From contig CP070731.1 of NCBI GenBank assembly GCA_020347545.1, positions 12,358 through 23,174 on the forward strand: 10,817 bases of DNA. The letters run 5' to 3'. This document shows, piece by piece, positions 6,501 through 10,817 of the stretch. A program made the translations under genes and the position numbers. This stretch comes from Flavobacteriaceae bacterium. GTDB taxonomy: Bacteria; Bacteroidota; Bacteroidia; Flavobacteriales; Flavobacteriaceae. The notes under the pieces were generated by a model, which was not told where the DNA came from, ran no database searches, and was given only the letters and a program-made list of their open reading frames with translations. Each line of letters opens with the position of its first letter. Positions within the stretch are counted from its first letter, which is position 1.

Positions 6501-7139
6501 ATGGCTTTAGTAGGAAAAAAATTTCCAAATTTCGAAGTAGATGCGATGGATGAAATGGGAGATACATTGAAAATAAATGTATTTGAAGAAGCAGTAAAAA
6601 ACGGTAAAAAAGTACTGTTATTCTGGTATCCAAAAGACTTTACATTTGTATGTCCGACTGAAATCAGAGCATTTCAGAATGCTTTAGGTGAGTTCGAAGC
6701 AAGAAATACCATTGTGATAGGCGCATCTGTGGATACGGCAGAGGTTCATTTTGCATGGCTGAATACGTCAAAAGAAGATGGAGGAATAGAAGGTGTAACT
6801 TTCCCTTTATTGGCTGATACGAACAGAAACTTATCGTCTCAATTAGGTATTTTGGATGTAGTATCTGAAAAATATGATGAGGAGACCGGGAACGTAATGA
6901 TTGATGGTTCTTATGTAACCTACAGAGCGACTTATTTAATTGATGAGGATGGTAAGATTTTCCATGAGAGCGTAAATGATATGCCGCTGGGTAGAAATGT
7001 GGATGAATATTTGAGATTGATTGACGCTTACACCCATGTGCAGGAAAAAGGAGAGGTATGTCCGGCAAACTGGGAAGAAGGAAAGGATGCCATGCAGGCT
7101 ACAAGAGATGGAGTTGCTTCTTATTTGAGCGCTAACTAA
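6501..7139 (+). CDS. Typical 2-Cys peroxiredoxin (AhpC/TSA family)
   Basis: Thiol-dependent peroxidase reducing hydrogen peroxide and alkyl hydroperoxides in the cytoplasm. In 212 residues the active site YPKDFTFVCPTE contains Pro44, Thr48 and the peroxidatic Cys51. The catalytic Arg is probably Arg142 in YRATYL. The resolving Cys187 lies in GEVCPANWEEGK, so this is a typical 2-Cys enzyme that forms intersubunit disulfides. The C-terminus ends YLSAN and lacks a recognisable YF motif, and the mid-protein loop reads GGIEG rather than canonical GGLG. This suggests a robust, less hyperoxidation-sensitive form; that is inference. It is the first gene of a probable operon with a small thioredoxin (38 bp gap) and an unknown protein. 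It has its own promoter at 6423-6454. The ATG at 6501 aligns with the usual N-terminus (VGKKFPNF). Confidence 0.96.
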   Translation: MALVGKKFPNFEVDAMDEMGDTLKINVFEEAVKNGKKVLLFWYPKDFTFVCPTEIRAFQNALGEFEARNTIVIGASVDTAEVHFAWLNTSKEDGGIEGVTFPLLADTNRNLSSQLGILDVVSEKYDEETGNVMIDGSYVTYRATYLIDEDGKIFHESVNDMPLGRNVDEYLRLIDAYTHVQEKGEVCPANWEEGKDAMQATRDGVASYLSAN

Positions 7140-7177
7140 ATCTATTTATCGTTTCTAAACTTTCAAATTTTACCGTT

Positions 7178-7486
7178 ATGTTAACAGAATTAAACAGTGA
7201 TAACCTTAACGAGCTTGTTACTGAAAAGAACAAGGTCGTTGTTCAGTATTCAGCTACCTGGTGTGGCAATTGCAGAATTATGAAACCTAAGTTCAAAAAG
7301 CTCTCGGGTGAGAATGGTGATATGGAATTCATTATTGTAGATGCTGAAAAGTTTCCTGAATCTAGAAAACTGGCACAAGTGGATAATTTACCAACCTTCG
7401 CAACTTTTGTTAATGGACAGAAAGTGAATCAGACTCAAACCAATAAGTTTGATGTTTTGAAGGAACTGGTTGATGAAATTGTTTAG
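7178..7486 (+). CDS. Small thioredoxin-like protein with CGNC active site
   Basis: A 102-residue, single-domain thioredoxin fold without signal peptide, so cytoplasmic. The redox motif is WCGNC (Cys29, Cys32) in place of canonical WCGPC, preceded by VVQYSAT. The cis-proline is Pro72 in NLPTFATF. A Pro-to-Asn change in the CxxC loop usually alters redox potential or partner choice. The position 38 bp after the peroxiredoxin stop, with no promoter or terminator seen between, suggests it is the reductant for that enzyme. No thioredoxin reductase gene is in the window. The protein lacks the conserved buried Asp pattern of housekeeping thioredoxin near its start, another sign of specialisation; this is a weaker, by-eye judgement. 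Confidence 0.93.
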   Translation: MLTELNSDNLNELVTEKNKVVVQYSATWCGNCRIMKPKFKKLSGENGDMEFIIVDAEKFPESRKLAQVDNLPTFATFVNGQKVNQTQTNKFDVLKELVDEIV

Positions 7487-7510
7487 GGAACTTATTTTGA
7501 GAATTCAGTT

Positions 7511-7768
7511 ATGAAAATACCTATTATCAAACAGATCAGCACATTTATCGAAAAGAACGATGAGGACTATATTGTTGAAGCAATAGAGGTTTTAGAAGAC
7601 CTTACGGAGGTGAGTTCCTTAAAGGACGAGGAACTGGATGTGATAGGTGAATTGATTTCAAACATGTATGGTGCCCTGGAAGTCCAGGCTGAGATCAAAA
7701 AAGGAACCCCGAGAAAGGAAGCTTTAAATGGTTTTATGAAACGTGTTATGGGATCCATCGATCAATAG
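7511..7768 (+). CDS. Conserved small helical protein of unknown function in the redox operon
   Basis: An 85-residue acidic, probably all-helical protein without signal peptide, membrane segment, cysteine or histidine. The central stretch LKDEELDVIGELISNMYGAL (37-56) and the C-terminal KEALNGFMKRVMGSID (69-84) look like the conserved core. I recall similar small proteins next to peroxiredoxin and thioredoxin genes in Bacteroidota (I believe Pfam DUF6952, from memory and unchecked). The gap to the thioredoxin-like gene is 24 bp, and a strong terminator follows at 7797. With no cysteine it cannot carry electrons itself. A scaffold, stabiliser or regulatory partner of the peroxiredoxin-thioredoxin pair is possible, but there is no direct evidence. 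Confidence 0.85.
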   Translation: MKIPIIKQISTFIEKNDEDYIVEAIEVLEDLTEVSSLKDEELDVIGELISNMYGALEVQAEIKKGTPRKEALNGFMKRVMGSIDQ

Positions 7769-7796
7769 CAAAAAATTACTCCATTTTTTAAATTTT

Positions 7797-7828
7797 AAAA
7801 CTCCCTAATTGCTTAGGGAGTTTTATTT
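7797..7828 (+). terminator. Strong terminator closing the peroxiredoxin operon
   Basis: A perfect 12-bp stem AAAACTCCCTAA / TTAGGGAGTTTT around a TTGC loop (7809-7812), followed by TTTTATTTT. The A-rich left flank means it could also work on the other strand. The loop TTG doubles as the -33 element of the tpx promoter. Confidence 0.94.
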
Positions 7829-7840
7829 TGCGTAAATTTG
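7809..7840 (+). promoter_or_regulatory. Probable promoter of tpx
   Basis: TTG at 7809-7811, a 21-bp spacer and TAAATTTG at 7833-7840 match the Bacteroidota consensus. The predicted start near 7846 gives a leader of about 20 nt to ATG 7866. The -33 TTG lies in the loop of the preceding terminator hairpin, so the two signals are physically merged. Confidence 0.6.
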
Positions 7841-7865
7841 AGATAGAAAACTAATTTATATCATT

Positions 7866-8366
7866 ATGACAAAGATAACTTTAAAGGGAAACAAGATAAA
7901 AACCATTGGGAAACTGCCAAAAATTGGTAAAAAGGCTCCTAAATTTAAACTTTCGAAAGTAGACCTTTCAACTGCCAAATTAAAAGATTTTAAAGGTAAG
8001 AAAGTATTGATCAATATCACACCTAGTATTGATACCGGAATCTGCGCAAACTCACTAAGAAAATTCAATGAGTCAGCTGCAGGAATGGATAATACGGTTG
8101 TACTGCACGTATCAAAGGACCTGCCTTTCGCCCACTCTCGCTTTTGTGCGGCAGAAGGTATAGAAAATGTTATTACCCTTTCAGATTTTATTACCAAAAA
8201 ATTCGGACGCAAATATGGGGTGACCATCAAAACCGGACCGATGAAGGGCTTGTTATCGAGGGCAGTTGTTGTTGTTGACGAGGAAGGAATTGTAACCTAT
8301 ACTGAACAGGTTCCGGAAATAGCACAGGAACCAGATTACGATGCAGCTCTTGAGGCATTGAAATAA
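7866..8366 (+). CDS. tpx: Thiol peroxidase (atypical 2-Cys peroxiredoxin Tpx)
   Basis: A peroxidase that reduces hydroperoxides, preferring alkyl and lipid hydroperoxides, using thioredoxin as electron donor. The 166 residues carry the Tpx signature TPSIDTGIC with peroxidatic Cys60, and resolving Cys94 in FAHSRFCAAEGIENV. These positions match the E. coli pair (61/95) almost exactly. The N-terminal GNKIKTIGKLPKIGKKAP is the usual Tpx lead-in. This second, structurally different peroxidase lies directly downstream of the AhpC-type operon but has its own promoter and is isolated by a terminator, so the two can be regulated separately. The stop codon TAA at 8364-8366 is part of a small AT hairpin described separately. 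Confidence 0.97.
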   Translation: MTKITLKGNKIKTIGKLPKIGKKAPKFKLSKVDLSTAKLKDFKGKKVLINITPSIDTGICANSLRKFNESAAGMDNTVVLHVSKDLPFAHSRFCAAEGIENVITLSDFITKKFGRKYGVTIKTGPMKGLLSRAVVVVDEEGIVTYTEQVPEIAQEPDYDAALEALK

Positions 8367-8389
8367 TAAAATTCGCCATTTTATTTTTG
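8358..8389 (+). promoter_or_regulatory. Probable promoter of dgkA
   Basis: TTG at 8358-8360 lies within the last codons of tpx. It is followed after 21 bp by TATTTTTG at 8382-8389. Transcription would begin near 8395, about 27 nt before ATG 8422. The spacing is identical to that of the peroxiredoxin and tpx promoters. Confidence 0.55.
8365..8388 (+). terminator. Weak AT hairpin after tpx
   Basis: AATAAAAT (8365-8372), loop TCGCC, ATTTTATT (8378-8385), then TTT. The stem is 8 bp and entirely A/T, so any termination would be weak. It starts in the tpx stop codon and overlaps the -7 box of dgkA. Confidence 0.3.
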
Positions 8390-8421
8390 AATGATTAATT
8401 GGAAATTCTTAATCTGAAATT

Positions 8422-8790
8422 ATGGATGAACAAAATGGTTTTGTGACCGGCAGGATCAAAAGTTTGAAATATGCCCTAAAAGGCTTGTGGCTTTTGATTA
8501 CGACGGAACACAGTATCATGGTTCAGTCAGGAATTGCCGTATTGATGACTTTTGTAGGATTTTGGGTCAATATTTCAAAAATGGAATGGATATTTCAGAT
8601 TTTCGCTATCGGATTGGTTCTGGTAGCGGAAGCTCTGAATACTGCTGTAGAAAAGCTCTGTGACTATGTACAGCCTGAATATGATGAAAAGATAGGGTTC
8701 ATAAAAGACATTTCGGCGGGAGCAGTAAGTTTTGCAGCAGTCGTTGCCTTGATCATCGGATTCATAATTTACTTACCGAAACTTCTATAA
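8422..8790 (+). CDS. dgkA: Diacylglycerol kinase, DgkA family (may act on undecaprenol)
   Basis: A small trimeric inner-membrane lipid kinase. In proteobacteria it phosphorylates diacylglycerol; in many other bacteria the same family phosphorylates undecaprenol, so the substrate is not certain here. The 122 residues give three membrane helices at about 33-50, 55-74 and 98-118. The active-site residues map one-to-one on E. coli DgkA with an offset of one: Glu29, Glu70, Asn73, Glu77, Lys95 and Asp96, in the motifs EALNTAVEK and IKDISAGAV. The start ATG gives a normal-length amphipathic N-terminus. It sits between tpx and ftsK with short gaps, consistent with a short same-strand cluster. It probably has its own promoter starting inside tpx. 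Confidence 0.95.
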   Translation: MDEQNGFVTGRIKSLKYALKGLWLLITTEHSIMVQSGIAVLMTFVGFWVNISKMEWIFQIFAIGLVLVAEALNTAVEKLCDYVQPEYDEKIGFIKDISAGAVSFAAVVALIIGFIIYLPKLL

Positions 8791-8822
8791 TTTTCCTTAA
8801 ATTTCGATTTGAATCGCAGGGT

Positions 8823-8851
8823 TTGTAACCTGAATTATTTGTGTATTTTTG
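8823..8851 (+). promoter_or_regulatory. Candidate promoter of ftsK, very close to the start codon
   Basis: TTG at 8823-8825, an 18-bp spacer and TATTTTTG at 8844-8851 fit the consensus. The -7 box ends only 6 bp before ATG 8858, so the transcript would be leaderless or nearly so. Alternatively ftsK is read from the dgkA promoter and this box is fortuitous. Confidence 0.42.
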
Positions 8852-8857
8852 TGACCT

Positions 8858-10817
8858 ATGTCCAAAGGAAAGAAAACAACTTCCAGAAGAAAGAAAAAAG
8901 TAAAAAAACCATCCAGGATACTTGGCTTTTTTAAAAGTCAGCAAACGCATTTGGTTTTTGGTGTTTTAGTATTTTCTTCAGCTATTTTTCTCTTGATCTC
9001 ATTTTACTCCTTTCTCCAGCATTGGAAAGAGGACCAAAGTGTTTTGGAAGGGTTTTCCAATAAATCACTTAGCGCCAATAATTTACTGGGGAAGCTGGGA
9101 GCAAGTATTAGTGATTTTTTCGTTTATGACGGTTTTGGAGTAGCAACTTTTATATTTCCGATTTTACTATTCTTTACAGGATTATATATTATACTTCACA
9201 TACCCGTAAAACAGTTATCCAAATCCTGGTTCAATGGATTGATAGGAATGGTTTGGTTATCACTTGGGCTCGCGTATCTCAGGCCGCAATATCCTCTTCT
9301 GGGAGGTAAGGTTGGATACGAGATCAATGAGTTTTTGCAAATTTACATTGGAGGAATAGGAGTTTTACTTCTTCTGATGCTATCATTAATATTCTTTTTA
9401 ATCGTAACTTTTAAAGTCACTCCATCGCGAATTAAATCGTGGATTCCCAAACCTAAACCCAAGGAAAGGAAAAGCAATGTTTTTACCGATGACGTAACAG
9501 AGGAGGGATTTATTTCTGAAACCACTTATGACAGCCTGGATGACGAAATTGATATTGAACTTGAATCTTTTGAGACCGTAAGCCCTGAACCGGAAGCCAA
9601 AGATGAAGTTGTTCTGGAGCCTGAAGTAACTTCAAATTATGAAGAGTCCTTTACGGATCAGGGGAATTCAGAGCAGGTGGAGGAAGAAGATATCGAAATT
9701 GTTGTCGAGGGACCGATACAAGAAGAACACACTGTGAAAAATCTGGCAAATAGCCTGGTTAAAGATTTTGGAGAGTTTGACCCAAAACTGGAATTGTCCA
9801 ATTATAAATTTCCTGAACTTAATTTGTTGAAAGATTATTCCAATGAAAATATCCACATCAACAAACAGGAACTGGAAAATAATAAAAACAGGATCGTAGA
9901 GACCCTGAACAATTATAAAATTGGAATAGCCAGTATAAAAGCTACTATTGGCCCTACGGTTACCTTATACGAAATTGTTCCCGATGCCGGGGTTAGAATT
10001 TCAAAAATAAAGAATCTGGAAGATGATATTGCCTTGTCTTTATCGGCATTGGGAATCAGGATTATTGCACCGATTCCGGGTAGAGGAACCATTGGAATAG
10101 AAGTTCCCAATAAGAAACCATCAATCGTTTCCATGAAATCGGTTTTGTCTTCTCAGAAATTTCAGAACAACAAAATGGACCTGCCGATAGCATTGGGAAA
10201 AACTATTTCTAACGAGACCTACGTCATTGACCTTGCGAAAATGCCTCATTTGCTTATGGCCGGAGCCACAGGGCAGGGAAAATCGGTTGGGTTAAACGCT
10301 GTTTTAGCCTCACTGTTGTATAAAAAGCACCCGGCGGAGGTGAAGTTTGTGCTTGTGGATCCTAAAAAAGTTGAACTTACCTTGTTCAATAAGATCGAGA
10401 GACATTATCTGGCAAAACTCCCGGATTCTGAAGAGGCCATCATCACCGATACCAAAATGGTCATAAATACGCTTAATTCCCTGTGTATTGAAATGGACAA
10501 TCGTTATGACCTTCTGAAGAATGCCTATGTAAGAAATATCAAGGAATACAATAACAAATTTATCGCCAGAAAGCTCAATCCGGAAAACGGACATAGGTAT
10601 TTACCCTATATCATTCTTGTAATAGATGAATTTGCAGATCTAATCATGACGGCCGGAAAGGAAATAGAGGGCCCCATTGCGAGATTGGCTCAGCTTGCCA
10701 GGGCCATAGGAATTCATCTTATTGTTGCCACGCAAAGGCCTTCTGTAAATGTTATAACGGGTATCATTAAAGCGAATTTTCCGGCACGGGTGGCGTTTCG
10801 GGTGACTTCCAAGATCG
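8858..10817 (+). CDS. ftsK: DNA translocase FtsK (partial, C-terminus off the right edge)
   Basis: A septum-anchored, ATP-driven DNA pump that clears and resolves chromosome termini (XerCD/dif) during division. 653 codons are visible. A basic N-terminus (1-20) precedes four membrane helices at about 31-53, 91-113, 124-142 and 163-185. Next comes a highly acidic low-complexity linker (about 209-295), then the alpha domain and the RecA-like beta domain. Walker A is AGATGQGKS (468-476). Walker B is ILVIDEFADL with Asp590-Glu591. The region ATQRPSVNVITGIIKANFPARVAF is also typical. About 150 residues, including the rest of the motor and the DNA-reading gamma domain, should lie beyond the edge. 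ATG 8858 is chosen because later in-frame starts would remove the first helix. There is no frameshift in the visible part. Confidence 0.97.
   Translation, partial: MSKGKKTTSRRKKKVKKPSRILGFFKSQQTHLVFGVLVFSSAIFLLISFYSFLQHWKEDQSVLEGFSNKSLSANNLLGKLGASISDFFVYDGFGVATFIFPILLFFTGLYIILHIPVKQLSKSWFNGLIGMVWLSLGLAYLRPQYPLLGGKVGYEINEFLQIYIGGIGVLLLLMLSLIFFLIVTFKVTPSRIKSWIPKPKPKERKSNVFTDDVTEEGFISETTYDSLDDEIDIELESFETVSPEPEAKDEVVLEPEVTSNYEESFTDQGNSEQVEEEDIEIVVEGPIQEEHTVKNLANSLVKDFGEFDPKLELSNYKFPELNLLKDYSNENIHINKQELENNKNRIVETLNNYKIGIASIKATIGPTVTLYEIVPDAGVRISKIKNLEDDIALSLSALGIRIIAPIPGRGTIGIEVPNKKPSIVSMKSVLSSQKFQNNKMDLPIALGKTISNETYVIDLAKMPHLLMAGATGQGKSVGLNAVLASLLYKKHPAEVKFVLVDPKKVELTLFNKIERHYLAKLPDSEEAIITDTKMVINTLNSLCIEMDNRYDLLKNAYVRNIKEYNNKFIARKLNPENGHRYLPYIILVIDEFADLIMTAGKEIEGPIARLAQLARAIGIHLIVATQRPSVNVITGIIKANFPARVAFRVTSKI

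Noticed and set aside
6664..7068. Long open frame on the minus strand opposite the peroxiredoxin gene
   Set aside because: It is fully antisense to a clear peroxiredoxin, and its translation is low in complexity with no family resemblance. It is a codon-usage shadow.
7856..8230. Minus-strand open frame opposite tpx
   Set aside because: It is antisense to a well-supported thiol peroxidase and has no recognisable domain or promoter.

Overview
The window looks like ordinary chromosomal DNA from a member of the Bacteroidota, most likely a flavobacterium. The DNA is AT-rich. Shine-Dalgarno sites are essentially absent, and leaders are A-rich instead. Several genes are preceded by the Bacteroidota sigma-factor pattern TTG - about 18 to 21 bp - TAnnTTTG. 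Protein types also fit: a Bacteroidota-style ArgS, a YkgJ-type cysteine-cluster protein, a GH171/NamZ muramidase, and a short FtsK with an acidic linker. I saw no tRNA, rRNA, mobile element, CRISPR array or obvious foreign island.

Layout. 1-1616 (-): argS, cut by the left edge. 1706-2200 (+): YkgJ-type cysteine-cluster protein, divergent from argS. 2233-3501 (-): NamZ/DUF1343 exo-muramidase. 3508-4743 (+): LolE/FtsX-type ABC permease with a TTG start only 6 bp from the namZ start. 4812-6200 (+): dihydrolipoyl dehydrogenase, closed by a strong terminator. 6248-6500: the only sizeable non-coding stretch, with two promoter-like boxes, two inverted repeats and a possible 23-codon ORF. 6501-7768 (+): a probable three-gene operon of 2-Cys peroxiredoxin, small thioredoxin (CGNC) and a cysteine-free helical protein of unknown role, closed by a second strong terminator. 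7866-8366 (+): thiol peroxidase tpx. 8422-8790 (+): dgkA. 8858-10817 (+): ftsK, cut by the right edge.

How the genes work together. 6501-8366 is a peroxide-defence block: two unrelated peroxidases plus a thioredoxin-like reductant. An FAD/disulfide oxidoreductase (Lpd) lies directly upstream, although a terminator separates it. DgkA, NamZ, FtsK and the permease all act at the envelope or division site but do not form one visible pathway.

The parts most worth a second look are the uncharacterised 85-residue protein in the redox operon, the double control region ahead of that operon, and the way terminators and promoters are interleaved on either side of tpx. I did not find convincing evidence of a wholly new system. 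Most of the window is housekeeping.
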